Position numbers and translations under genes: made by a program. Positions 32,695 through 40,505 of a stretch of DNA of 64,000 nucleotides are shown here, piece after piece. Source of the DNA: Candidatus Woesearchaeota archaeon (GTDB lineage Archaea; Nanobdellota; Nanobdellia; SCGC-AAA011-G17; UBA489); contig JABIKK010000005.1 of the NCBI GenBank assembly GCA_018655015.1, forward strand, positions 1 to 64,000, in the 5' to 3' direction. The notes beneath the pieces are model-generated. The model did not search any database. It was not told the origin of the DNA and was given only the letters and a program-made list of their open reading frames with translations. Each line of letters opens with the position of its first letter. Position 1 is the stretch's first letter.

Positions 32695-33102
32695 ATGCCA
32701 GGGTTTATGCTTTTTAGTGAAGAGGTTAAATGGATATGGATAATTCCAGTCATAGCCGTAACGGCTTTAGTAATTGTGCTTGGTTTGGACTCTTTTTTGT
32801 CTAGGGAAGTTAATTCTGATAATGTGGATTTTTTATTAGAGAAAGAATATTTTAAACGGAACCTTGCAGAGAATGGAGTTCTTCACCCTGAAAAGCTAGA
32901 TGGACTTCAAATAATTGCAAGTACTGGGGTATTAATTAAAGTTGGAGTTGATGAATATCACTCTAATAAAGATAGGTATGATGAACGTGTATTCTGTGGA
33001 GCATTTAATGATAAGTATAGGTGTCATGATTTTGAGGAAGTCTATTTAGTGAATGATAAGTTGGAGATTGTAACAATCAGGATGGTGAGGAAAATTGCAT
33101 AG
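32695..33102 (+). CDS. Membrane-anchored protein in prepilin-like operon, 135 aa
   Basis: A short N-terminus, then one hydrophobic helix (IWIIPVIAVTALVIVLGL, ~14-31) and a mature domain of about 100 residues with two cysteines (VFCGAFNDKYRCHDFEE). It lacks a clear KKG motif, so it may be a simple anchored protein. ATG 32695 starts 1 nt after the previous stop, with GGGGTG as SD; the in-frame GTG at 32683 overlaps the upstream gene and is less likely. It overlaps the next gene by 8 nt. Confidence 0.6.
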   Translation: MPGFMLFSEEVKWIWIIPVIAVTALVIVLGLDSFLSREVNSDNVDFLLEKEYFKRNLAENGVLHPEKLDGLQIIASTGVLIKVGVDEYHSNKDRYDERVFCGAFNDKYRCHDFEEVYLVNDKLEIVTIRMVRKIA

Positions 33103-33631
33103 AAAAGGGGCGACACCAATTTTGGATATAGTTTCATTAATTCTTTTATTTGCTCTATCGGTATCTTACTTATGGACTCTCTCATTTGCTGGGAATTTTT
33201 TTGGTGGTGAGGATTTACAAGAGATCGGAGCGTTGAGGACTCCTTCTAATGTTGCGTATGGCGATGCTTTCTTGAATATGCCTTTTGTAGAAGATTTGAC
33301 AATTGCCGATTTTATTGTTCAAGCTTCTGAAGAAGATTATGTTAAGTTGAGAGACCAGATGAATATTTTCTTTAAGGATACTGAGTTTGAATGGTATCTA
33401 GCCATTTATCTTGATAAGGATGATGAAAATCCCAAGATTGTTTACGGTCGTGAAAACTGGAGATTTAGAAATGGGTTTAATGGTTATGAAGATTATTTGA
33501 TCCCTAACTATGTTGAAGGCAATGTTATGAAGGTTACACTTGCTATTGATAAAGGAATATGGATTCCTGGCGAGGAAGCTGAAGAGAGATATTATAATGC
33601 TCCTGGCAGTGCGATAGGACAGGTGGTGTAA
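33095..33631 (+). CDS. Prepilin-like protein, 178 aa
   Basis: A TTG start at 33095 with SD GGTGAGG (33084-33090); MHRKGATPILDIVSLILLFA gives RKG plus a hydrophobic helix. The mature domain is acidic, with no cysteines, and ends in a segment IPGEEAEERYYNAPGSAIGQ. Stop and next start are adjacent (33631/33632). Family unknown; likely a surface or minor-pilin component. Confidence 0.62.
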   Translation: MHRKGATPILDIVSLILLFALSVSYLWTLSFAGNFFGGEDLQEIGALRTPSNVAYGDAFLNMPFVEDLTIADFIVQASEEDYVKLRDQMNIFFKDTEFEWYLAIYLDKDDENPKIVYGRENWRFRNGFNGYEDYLIPNYVEGNVMKVTLAIDKGIWIPGEEAEERYYNAPGSAIGQVV

Positions 33632-34432
33632 ATGTTTATGAAATGTAAAAAGGGGTTTTTCCTTGTCTTCTATTTACTTGTGGTATTTTCTTTGATGGTT
33701 TCGGTTATAATTATTTTATTTGGTAATCGACCAGATGTGGATGATGATGCTAGATTAGGACAGATGGTTTTTGATATTTATGATGTTAGTATTGAAGCGG
33801 ATAAATATAGTTTTTTTATTAGAAAAGTTGGAGAGTATTCTTTACTTGGTTCAATGAAGGAAGAAATGGAAAAAGGTTTGAACAATGAGAATTGTTTGGT
33901 GTTTTATTCTGAAGGGTGTATTTTTGAACCTGAGAAAATAGTGGATTCTTTTGCAAGTAGTGTTGGGAGCCATTTTGATAAATACGTTACAAGAGTTTCA
34001 TCCGAGAACTTCACTTTTGATACAAGTTTTAATGGAGAATTTATTTTCTTAAACGGAGAATCCGATGCAAAATTAAATTTTGCTGAAAACCCTAAGAAGA
34101 TGAATTTTACAAAAGATTTAGATTTCGAAGTTTCTATTAAATATGATTTTTCATGGTATAAAGAAATGGAAGATTCATTAAGGTTAAATTTAATTTGTTT
34201 GGAACATGCAAAAGATGAACAACAAGTGGATAATATTGCGGAAGGTAGTTCTGGTAGGAATCCTCCAGAATGTTTAATGGAATATCCTAAATTTTCCGAG
34301 ATCACAAAGAAAAATAATGTTTTGTCTTTCAACTATGGGGCCGAAGGGTATCTATTTGAGGATAGTTTTAATGTTCCATTGGCTGTTGATTTAGGTGGCT
34401 TTAGAGACAAGGTTATGGGCAATATTGCCTGA
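33632..34432 (+). CDS. Prepilin-like protein, 266 aa, last of the run
   Basis: Starts MFMKCKKGFFLVFYLLVVFS with a hydrophobic helix to about residue 30. The larger mature domain has an acidic beginning (RPDVDDDARLG) and a few cysteines (NENCLVFYSEGCIF, LICLEH, PECLMEY). In size and position (last of a set of small pilin-like genes) it recalls the largest minor pseudopilin (GspK-like) of other type IV systems, though I see no sequence support for that. No gap to the preceding gene. Confidence 0.62.
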   Translation: MFMKCKKGFFLVFYLLVVFSLMVSVIIILFGNRPDVDDDARLGQMVFDIYDVSIEADKYSFFIRKVGEYSLLGSMKEEMEKGLNNENCLVFYSEGCIFEPEKIVDSFASSVGSHFDKYVTRVSSENFTFDTSFNGEFIFLNGESDAKLNFAENPKKMNFTKDLDFEVSIKYDFSWYKEMEDSLRLNLICLEHAKDEQQVDNIAEGSSGRNPPECLMEYPKFSEITKKNNVLSFNYGAEGYLFEDSFNVPLAVDLGGFRDKVMGNIA

Positions 34433-34498
34433 GTTTTTAATACATTCATGATGTATAACAACAATCTATAAAAAGAGACTTTTCGTTTACTGACTAAG

Positions 34499-35506
34499 AT
34501 GATGGGTCTAAGTCTCGATGAAATTGTTTCTCAAATAAAAGAAAAGAAAGGTCTATCTGAAGAAGATATTAAATTAAGGATTTCTCAAAAAAGAGACAAA
34601 TTAAGTGGCCTTGTTAGCGAGGAAGGAGCTGCACATATTATTGCTAATGAGTTGGGGATAGATTTGATGGAATCTATTCGTAAACATGGATTAAAGATAA
34701 TTAAATTGAAACCTGGGATGAGAGTGGGTGTTACTGGCAAAGTTTTGAAAAATTATGAAGTTAGAACTTTCACAAGAAATGAAAAAGAGAGTAAGGTTGG
34801 AAGTTTTTTGATGGGGGATGATTCTGGTTTGATCAGGATTGTTTTATGGGATGAAAACCATATTGCAAGAATGGAGAACGGAGAAATAAAGCCCGATACA
34901 ATTCTTAAGATTGAAAATGGAACTGTTAAAGAAAATAATGGTTACAAGGAGATGCATCTTGGTAATTTTAGTCAGATAGAAGTTAATCCTGAAGGGGTTG
35001 ATGACATTAAAGTTGTTCAAACAAATAATACTACTGGGGACATGGGTGAATCTGAATTTAAAATATCTAAGTTAAGTGATGCTAATTCTGGGGATAATGT
35101 TACGGTGTATGGGACAATTGTTCAGTTATTTGAACCAAGATCTTACGATGGTTGTTCTGAATGTGGGAAGAAAGTTGTTGATGGGAAATGTGGCGCACAT
35201 CCAACTGGCGTTGTGAAGAAAATTCCAATATTGAATTTCTTTTTGGATGATGGCAATGCTGGTATGAGGGCTGTTGCGTTTAGAGATGCTGCAGCAAAGC
35301 TATTGGATTTAGATGAGGCTGGAATGGAAGCTTTAATTGGGAATGCTGCTGCTTTTGAAGATATTAAGGTGAAGATGCTTGGGGCGCAGAAGGTTTTGAG
35401 TGGAAGAGTGACTTCAAATGAACTTTATAATCGGAATGAGTTTATGGTGAGAAACGTTCATGCAATGGAAACTAAGGATGTTTTATCCAAAATGCTGAAT
35501 CAATAA
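34499..35506 (+). CDS. rpa: Replication protein A (ssDNA-binding OB-fold protein)
   Basis: An archaeal RPA41-like single-strand DNA-binding protein that protects ssDNA in replication and recombination. The N-terminal ~60 residues (ISQKRDKLSGLVSEEGAAHI) are the conserved archaeal RPA helical domain. An OB fold (about 70-165: LKPGMRVGVTGKVLKNYEV and FLMGDDSGLIRIVLWDEN) and a second OB-like domain (about 185-330) with a zinc-finger-like CSECGKKVVDGKCGAH follow. A TATA-like CTATAAAAAG lies at 34465-34474. A membrane-protein gene follows 30 nt downstream, then the radA region. Confidence 0.9.
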   Translation: MMGLSLDEIVSQIKEKKGLSEEDIKLRISQKRDKLSGLVSEEGAAHIIANELGIDLMESIRKHGLKIIKLKPGMRVGVTGKVLKNYEVRTFTRNEKESKVGSFLMGDDSGLIRIVLWDENHIARMENGEIKPDTILKIENGTVKENNGYKEMHLGNFSQIEVNPEGVDDIKVVQTNNTTGDMGESEFKISKLSDANSGDNVTVYGTIVQLFEPRSYDGCSECGKKVVDGKCGAHPTGVVKKIPILNFFLDDGNAGMRAVAFRDAAAKLLDLDEAGMEALIGNAAAFEDIKVKMLGAQKVLSGRVTSNELYNRNEFMVRNVHAMETKDVLSKMLNQ

Positions 35507-35536
35507 TTTTTTAAGCTAAAAGGTGTGCTAGAGAAC

Positions 35537-35911
35537 ATGGTAAAAAGACGTGGTAAGAAAACTAAGGTTAGTATTAAGCGTGGAAACGATTTTTTATCAA
35601 TTTTTATTTTAGTAGTTTTGTTACTTGTATTTGCTAGTTTACGTTTTGGCGGATTTTTAACTGGGAGTGCTATTACTGATATTAAGGTTGAAAATGAAGT
35701 TTGGAGAGTTAACTCTTGTAGTATTGAATCTGCAAGTGATATGGCTTTGGAACTAAAATGGAATTATGGGTGTGGTGTGGATTATTGTCGTGAAGCTACC
35801 TATGGATTAGAGTTGCCTTTGAGAAATATTGTGGACTTAAAATGTGACACTAGTGATCAAAGGTCTAAGTGGGAAGGCTACTGTAAGGATATCTTTGAGG
35901 CTATATGCTGA
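35537..35911 (+). CDS. Single-pass exported Cys-containing protein, 124 aa
   Basis: A basic N-terminus (VKRRGKKTKVSIKRGND) leads into one hydrophobic helix (FLSIFILVVLLLVFASL, ~23-39). The mature part of about 75 residues carries seven cysteines (NSCSIE, YGCGVDYC, LKCDTS, GYCKD, EAIC), implying disulfides. Family unknown. ATG 35537 preferred to the GTG at 35525, which overlaps the SD-like AGGTG. Confidence 0.55.
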   Translation: MVKRRGKKTKVSIKRGNDFLSIFILVVLLLVFASLRFGGFLTGSAITDIKVENEVWRVNSCSIESASDMALELKWNYGCGVDYCREATYGLELPLRNIVDLKCDTSDQRSKWEGYCKDIFEAIC

Positions 35912-35980
35912 AATTTTGGCATTTACCGCATTTACTTTCTATCATACATTTCTTTAAAAAAACCAGAGAATTAACGATCT

Positions 35981-35995
35981 TGTCCTAAGAGGACA
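35981..35995. promoter_or_regulatory. Inverted repeat just upstream of the TATA box of the radA operon
   Basis: TGTCCT-AAG-AGGACA, six-base arms with a 3-base centre, directly abuts the TATA-like CATATAAAA (35994-36002). The position fits an activator or repressor site for the 96-aa gene plus radA. Further down, CTTTTGC-TAA-GCAAGAG (36017-36033) can form a hairpin in the leader. Confidence 0.4.
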
Positions 35996-36048
35996 TATAA
36001 AATCAAAACCTTATGGGGCTTTTGCTAAGCAAGAGTAGGAGAAATTAA

Positions 36049-36339
36049 ATGAAAAATGAAAAAAGTTCTATGGACACAGTTCCAAATAGGCCATTCAAAG
36101 AATGGAAGGCAGGCAATTTGAAAGTTGCTTTGTGGAAAAATAAGAAAGACATGGAAGACGGTTCTGAAATCGAATTTAAGACAGTTAGCTTGACTAGAAG
36201 TTATAGGAAGACTGGCGAAGATATATGGAGACATGATGTTATTAATTTACGTAGAAATGATCTTCAAAAAGCAATATTAGTTTTGCAGAAAGCGCAAGAA
36301 GATTTATTGCTTTTTAATAATGAAAAGGATGATGAGTGA
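36049..36339 (+). CDS. Conserved small protein upstream of radA, PC4-like candidate
   Basis: A 96-residue basic protein. The central pattern (KEWKAGNLKVALWKNK, then KTVSLTRSYRKT, then DVINLRRNDLQKAILVLQKA) shows alternating beta strands then a helix, resembling small ssDNA-binding proteins of the PC4/Whirly fold. I recall similar archaeal proteins encoded next to radA but no firm name. It has an SD AGGAG (36036-36040) and is followed by radA after 10 nt, so a DNA-repair role is plausible. Function is inferred only from context and fold pattern. Confidence 0.7.
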   Translation: MKNEKSSMDTVPNRPFKEWKAGNLKVALWKNKKDMEDGSEIEFKTVSLTRSYRKTGEDIWRHDVINLRRNDLQKAILVLQKAQEDLLLFNNEKDDE

Positions 36340-36349
36340 GGTGTGAGTG

Positions 36350-37306
36350 ATGAGCAAGAAAGAGATTAAAGTTACAGATTTGCCTGGAGTTGGTGCAGCT
36401 ACTGCTGAGAAGTTGGCGGAGGCTGGCTTTGACTCTTTGATGGCATTGGCAATTGCTACACCTGCAAAGGTGGTTGAGATTGCTGGTGTTGGAGAAGCTC
36501 CTGCTAGGAAAATAATCAATGCTGCAAGAAACTCATTGGATATGGGTTTTGAAAGTGGATTAGATTTACTTGATAAAAGAAAAAGCGTTGTTAAGATAAG
36601 TACTGGCTCAAGCAATTTTGATGAAATGCTGGGTGGCGGAATTGAATCAGGTGCAATAACAGAATGTTATGGGGCTTATGGTTCAGGTAAGACTAGTCTT
36701 GCACATCAGTTAGCCGTTAATGTTCAATTACCTAGAGAGCAAGGTGGTGCTGAAGGCGTTGCTGTTTGGATTGATACCGAAGGTACTTTGAGACCGGAGT
36801 ATTTGAAACCGATTGCAACAGAGAAAGGAATGGATCCTGACGAAGCTCTTAAAAATTTTAGAGGAGTAAGGGCATTTAACTCTGACCATCAAATGTTGTT
36901 GGCCGAAAAGGTTGAAGATTTGATTAAGAAAGATGGGTTGCCAATTAAATTGATTATTGTTGATAGCTTGATGGGGCATTTCAGAAGTGAGTTTGCTGGA
37001 CGTGGTACGTTGGCAGATAGACAACAAAAGTTGAATAAACATTTGCATGCGCTTTTGAAGATTGCAACACAATATAATATTGCAATTTACATTACAAATC
37101 AAGTGATGTCTAAGCCGGATACTTTCTTTGGAGATCCGACTGAACCTATTGGTGGACATGTTGTTGCACATACTAGTACGGTTAGAGTTTATCTTCGTAG
37201 AGGTAAGAAAGGAACTAGAGTTGCCAAGTTAGTTGATGCACCTGCATTGCCAGATGGTGAAGCTGCATTTATGATAACTAGTGGTGGAATAAAGGACGTT
37301 GCTTAA
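36350..37306 (+). CDS. radA: RadA recombinase
   Basis: The archaeal RecA/Rad51 homologue that catalyses strand exchange in homologous recombination. It has an N-terminal helix-hairpin-helix domain (LPGVGAATAEKLAEAGF, 11-27), Walker A GAYGSGKTS (~108-116), Walker B LIIVDSLMGHF (~204-214), and DNA-binding loop L2 region TFFGDPTEPIGGH. The linker polymerisation motif that is usually FxxA reads FESG (~67-70). Start ATG 36350 with SD GAGGTG (36338-36343); the GTG one codon upstream is possible. 318 residues, full length. Confidence 0.95.
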   Translation: MSKKEIKVTDLPGVGAATAEKLAEAGFDSLMALAIATPAKVVEIAGVGEAPARKIINAARNSLDMGFESGLDLLDKRKSVVKISTGSSNFDEMLGGGIESGAITECYGAYGSGKTSLAHQLAVNVQLPREQGGAEGVAVWIDTEGTLRPEYLKPIATEKGMDPDEALKNFRGVRAFNSDHQMLLAEKVEDLIKKDGLPIKLIIVDSLMGHFRSEFAGRGTLADRQQKLNKHLHALLKIATQYNIAIYITNQVMSKPDTFFGDPTEPIGGHVVAHTSTVRVYLRRGKKGTRVAKLVDAPALPDGEAAFMITSGGIKDVA

Positions 37307-37316
37307 CGTTCTTTAC

Positions 37317-37390
37317 TGTCCCCGCCAGGATTTGAACCTGAGTCTCAACCTCCGCAAGGTTACGTGCTATCCAGGCTACACCACGGGGAC
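37317..37390 (-). tRNA. tRNA-Arg (anticodon GCG)
   Basis: Read on the minus strand: acceptor GTCCCCG pairs with CGGGGAC, the D arm contains TAGCCTGGATAG, and the anticodon stem TAACC/GGTTG encloses loop TTGCGGA with anticodon GCG. The T arm TCAGG-TTCAAAT-CCTGG closes the cloverleaf. CCA is not encoded and no intron is present. It reads CGC/CGU codons. Confidence 0.93.
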
Positions 37391-37476
37391 TTAATGTTCT
37401 TTTCTCCTATCTTCTTTTAAAGCCTTTTCTGGGGTTTAGTAAGTTTTATAAATCCATTTCAGAGGTTTTTGATACA

Positions 37477-37653
37477 ATGGACAAAAAAGCAAACAAATGT
37501 GCCAGTACAGGCATAGAAATTACAAATGATAAGGGAAGCGTTATCTTTGATTGCCCTGGATGTGGGAAACATAAGGTAATAAGGTCTTATAATGCTAGAC
37601 AGACTTCCGCACAATACGTTTGTTCTGAATGTGGCTTTGTAGGTCCAAATTAG
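37477..37653 (+). CDS. Small zinc-ribbon protein (DUF1610/HVO_2753 type)
   Basis: A 58-residue archaeal zinc-ribbon protein predicted to bind RNA and act in translation. The motifs are CASTG, FDCPGCGKHKVIRS and YVCSECGFVG, giving two zinc-binding knuckles, in the family's usual order. A TATA box (TTTTATAAA, 37444-37452) and SD (AGAGGT, 37461-37466) precede it. The EF-1B gene follows 10 nt downstream, the common archaeal gene pair. Confidence 0.88.
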   Translation: MDKKANKCASTGIEITNDKGSVIFDCPGCGKHKVIRSYNARQTSAQYVCSECGFVGPN

Positions 37654-37663
37654 AGGTATTAAA

Positions 37664-37942
37664 ATGGCTAAAGTTATTATTACATTCAAAGTTATGCCCG
37701 AAAGTTTAGATGTTGACCTAAATGGGATTAAAGAAATTCTAAAAAATAAGATTGCTAGTTTTGAAGGAAATATTCTTGGAGAGATGACTGAAGAGCCTGT
37801 TGCTTTTGGTTTGAAATCTGTGGTTGTTAAATTTGCATATGATGAAGCTAAAGGTTCAACTGATGATCTTGAAGATGAGTTAACAGCTGAAGAAACAATT
37901 CAAAGTGTTGAAGTTTTGAGTGTTGGAAGAGCAATGGGATAG
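37664..37942 (+). CDS. ef1b: Translation elongation factor 1-beta (aEF-1B)
   Basis: The guanine-nucleotide exchange factor for aEF-1A. At 92 residues it has the family's normal length: MAKVIITFKVMPES (first strand), then a helix, FGLKSVVVKFAYDE, an acidic loop (STDDLEDEL) and the C-terminal IQSVEVLSVGRAMG typical of the archaeal family. SD GAGGT (37652-37656) lies in the end of the zinc-ribbon gene. Confidence 0.93.
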   Translation: MAKVIITFKVMPESLDVDLNGIKEILKNKIASFEGNILGEMTEEPVAFGLKSVVVKFAYDEAKGSTDDLEDELTAEETIQSVEVLSVGRAMG

Positions 37943-37971
37943 TTTTTATATTCTGATTATTTTATTTTAAC

Positions 37972-38511
37972 ATGACCGAAGAAAAGAAATGTATTTTTTG
38001 TGGAATTACTGATGGGTCTATGCAGAGTGCTAAGATTTATGAGGATGATTTGGTTGTTTGTGTTTTGGATATTTTTCCTGCATCAAAAGGACATGTTTTA
38101 GTTATTCCTAAGAAACATATTGCTATTAGTGCTCAACTGGATGAAGCTTTATCTGCACATTTATTTAATGTTGGAAACAAAATGTCTGCAATATTGTTTG
38201 AGGCGATGGAAGCTGAGGGAACTAATTTATTGATTGCAAATGGTGCTGCTGCAGGTCAAAAAGTGGATCATTTAGTTTTACATGTTATTCCGAGGTACAA
38301 GGATGATGGTGTTAATATCACGTGGAACTCTGAGCAAATTAAAGAAGATGAGTTAAAGTATACTTTTGAAAAAATAACTTCTATGACTCAAGGTGCTAAA
38401 GCTCCTACTGAAGAAAAACCTAAGGAAGAACCCGTTAAAGATGTGCCTTTAGAAGAGGTTGTGGAAGATTTAGAAGAAGAGACCTTTGATGAGGAAGAGA
38501 GAATACCTTAG
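37972..38511 (+). CDS. HIT-family protein with altered catalytic triad
   Basis: A histidine-triad nucleotide-binding protein (HINT/Fhit superfamily). N-terminal CIFCGI (7-12) with a zinc-type CxxC, the core GHVLVIPKKHIA (~39-50) and GAAAGQKVDHLVLHVIPR (~90-107). The triad normally reads H-x-H-x-H; here it is H-L-V-L-H, so the central nucleophile His is Val at about 102. Nucleotide binding may remain but standard hydrolysis seems unlikely. The C-terminal ~45 residues form an acidic tail (VVEDLEEETFDEEER). TATA-like TTTTTATATT at 37942-37951. Confidence 0.85.
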   Translation: MTEEKKCIFCGITDGSMQSAKIYEDDLVVCVLDIFPASKGHVLVIPKKHIAISAQLDEALSAHLFNVGNKMSAILFEAMEAEGTNLLIANGAAAGQKVDHLVLHVIPRYKDDGVNITWNSEQIKEDELKYTFEKITSMTQGAKAPTEEKPKEEPVKDVPLEEVVEDLEEETFDEEERIP

Positions 38512-39386
38512 ATAATTGGGATAAATAATGCTCCGCCTACAATTAAAGTTACTATTGTTCCGATTAAGAATGGTGGTACAAAAGGAATACCTTCTTTGAC
38601 TAATACTTGTTTTATATTTGCTTTTTTTAGTAATTCTATTTCTTTCTTATTTATTCCATAGGGATTAACCTTGCAAATTAGTTTCCTATTTTTGTAAACA
38701 TCTTTTTGTACCCAATCACCTTCAGTTAATTTGTTTACAGGTATTTCTTTGAACATGCATGCTAATTCTGTGCTCTTTAGTGCAGTTATTAGGTATGGGA
38801 TTATTAAGAGTATTAAAGCAAGAAGTCCTGTTAGTGATCTTGTGTTTGCGGGGAATATTGTGAAGGATGAAACGAACAAGAGTATGGCTATGATTAACAC
38901 ACCCATTTTTATTCCAACTGTTTTATGTGAGTGATTTAATTTTTTGAATTCTTTTTTGAATGAATCCTTATGTTTGAATGAAAGGTAAATTGCGTAGATT
39001 ATTCCATATATTGCTCCGACGATCAAAATGTTCAATAGTAATATTGCTGCGAAAGGGATTATGGAAGTTTCTATTAAATATGCAGGCCTTATTGCGAATG
39101 CAGAACCTAACGCAGTTATAAGTTTTGTATCGCCTCCACCCCATTGTCTAGTGTAGTACATCAAATTTCCGAAGATGAAAAATATTACAAAAAATATTAA
39201 TGTTTGAACAACGTAGGTTTGATCTCTTAGTAAAATTGATTGTAACCCTCTTGTTGCAATTACGAAGAAAAGTAAACTGTAGCTCAACCAATCTGGGATT
39301 TCTCTTGTTTTTAAGTCCGATATTGAGGCAATTGTTAGGATAACTAATGTCGCTGCCGTGATCAATATGTCGAATAAGACAATCAT
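38508..39386 (-). CDS. Archaeal prepilin peptidase (A24 family, FlaK/EppA-like)
   Basis: A membrane aspartyl protease that cleaves class III signal peptides of archaeal pilins and archaellins. Both catalytic aspartates are visible: ISDLKTREIPDW (D24) and the GGGDTKL motif (D86) before a membrane helix. About seven hydrophobic segments and a C-terminal cytosolic domain (about 200-270: VNKLTEGDWVQKDVYK) follow. At 292 residues it is full length. It lies apart from the pilin-like genes but in the same 25 kb neighbourhood. Convergent with the HIT gene (4 nt overlap). Confidence 0.9.
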   Translation of the reverse strand: MIVLFDILITAATLVILTIASISDLKTREIPDWLSYSLLFFVIATRGLQSILLRDQTYVVQTLIFFVIFFIFGNLMYYTRQWGGGDTKLITALGSAFAIRPAYLIETSIIPFAAILLLNILIVGAIYGIIYAIYLSFKHKDSFKKEFKKLNHSHKTVGIKMGVLIIAILLFVSSFTIFPANTRSLTGLLALILLIIPYLITALKSTELACMFKEIPVNKLTEGDWVQKDVYKNRKLICKVNPYGINKKEIELLKKANIKQVLVKEGIPFVPPFLIGTIVTLIVGGALFIPII

Positions 39387-39440
39387 TAGTTTATAAGCAT
39401 CAGAATAGGTTTATAAACTTTTTAGATTTTTGTGTAGTGA

Positions 39441-40505
39441 GTGGTTTCTATAATCGGGGCTGGACCTGTAGGTAATTATCTGGCTAGTAAGCTTTCTGCC
39501 GAAGGTGTCAAGGTTGATGTTTATGAGGAGCATTCTAAAGTTGGAGTTCCGATTGCTTGCACGGGGATACTAACTTCTTATTTATCTGACTTTGTCAAAG
39601 TTAGTGAAGATTATGTAGTGAATAAAATTGATAGAACTGATGTGTATTCCCCTAATGGTAGCTCTGTAAGTATTAAGTTGAAGAAGAATTTTATTGTTGA
39701 TAGAACTCTTTTTGATTCCCATTTTGCCGAAGTTGCTGAGTCTAATGGTGCTAAGATTCATGTTAATCGTAAACTTGTTTCTTTGAACAATGGTTTGATG
39801 AAATTTCAGAAAGGTAGAGATGTTAGAAGTGAAGTTATTGTTGGTGCAGATGGTCCAAATAGTGTTGTTGGTAGGAGTGCAGGTATATTTGGAGATAGAA
39901 ATTTTGTAGTTGGGCATCAAGCAAGAGTTAAGTTGAAAGAGAAAATTGATTCTAATGTAGTTGAATTCTTTTTGAATGAGGGGAATTATATTGGTTGGTT
40001 GGTTCCTGAAGATGAAAGAGTTGTTAGGCTCGGTGTTGCTTCACATGTAGGAACTGATAATTATTTTAATGAACTGCTAAAGAAAAGAAATGGCAAGGTT
40101 CTTGGTTGGCAGAGTGGCGTGATTCCAGTTTATGATCCTAAATTAAAAATTGAAAAAGATAATGTTTTTTTAGTTGGAGATGCTGCAACGCAGGTTAAGG
40201 CTACAACCTATGGAGGGATAATCCCTGGAATGCATGCTGCTGATGTTTTGAAAGATGTTATTCTGAATGGTGGAAGTTACACTAAATGTGTAAAGAAAAC
40301 AATTGGAAAGTCCTTGAAGACACATTTACATATTAGAAAATTAATGAATAAGTTTTCTAAGGATGATTATAATGAGTTGGTTAAACTTTGTAATAAAGAT
40401 TCTGTTAAGAAATTAATTTATGAACACGATAGAGAATATCCTAAGAAATTATTAACTTCTTTATTGTTAAAAGAGCCAAGATTCTTGAAATTTATTCGTT
40501 TCTAG
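39441..40505 (+). CDS. Geranylgeranyl reductase family flavoprotein
   Basis: An FAD-dependent oxidoreductase of the geranylgeranyl reductase family, which saturates isoprenoid chains of archaeal lipids. Motifs: the FAD-binding IIGAGPVGNYLASKL (4-18), the family signature GVPIACTGIL (~34-43; Cys in the active loop), VGADGPNSVVGR (~135-146) and the second FAD motif VFLVGDAATQ (~240-249) with GGIIPGMHAA. 354 residues is slightly short. The GTG start at 39441 gives the exact N-terminus expected for the Rossmann fold. Tail overlaps the convergent gene by 14 nt. Confidence 0.9.
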   Translation: MVSIIGAGPVGNYLASKLSAEGVKVDVYEEHSKVGVPIACTGILTSYLSDFVKVSEDYVVNKIDRTDVYSPNGSSVSIKLKKNFIVDRTLFDSHFAEVAESNGAKIHVNRKLVSLNNGLMKFQKGRDVRSEVIVGADGPNSVVGRSAGIFGDRNFVVGHQARVKLKEKIDSNVVEFFLNEGNYIGWLVPEDERVVRLGVASHVGTDNYFNELLKKRNGKVLGWQSGVIPVYDPKLKIEKDNVFLVGDAATQVKATTYGGIIPGMHAADVLKDVILNGGSYTKCVKKTIGKSLKTHLHIRKLMNKFSKDDYNELVKLCNKDSVKKLIYEHDREYPKKLLTSLLLKEPRFLKFIRF

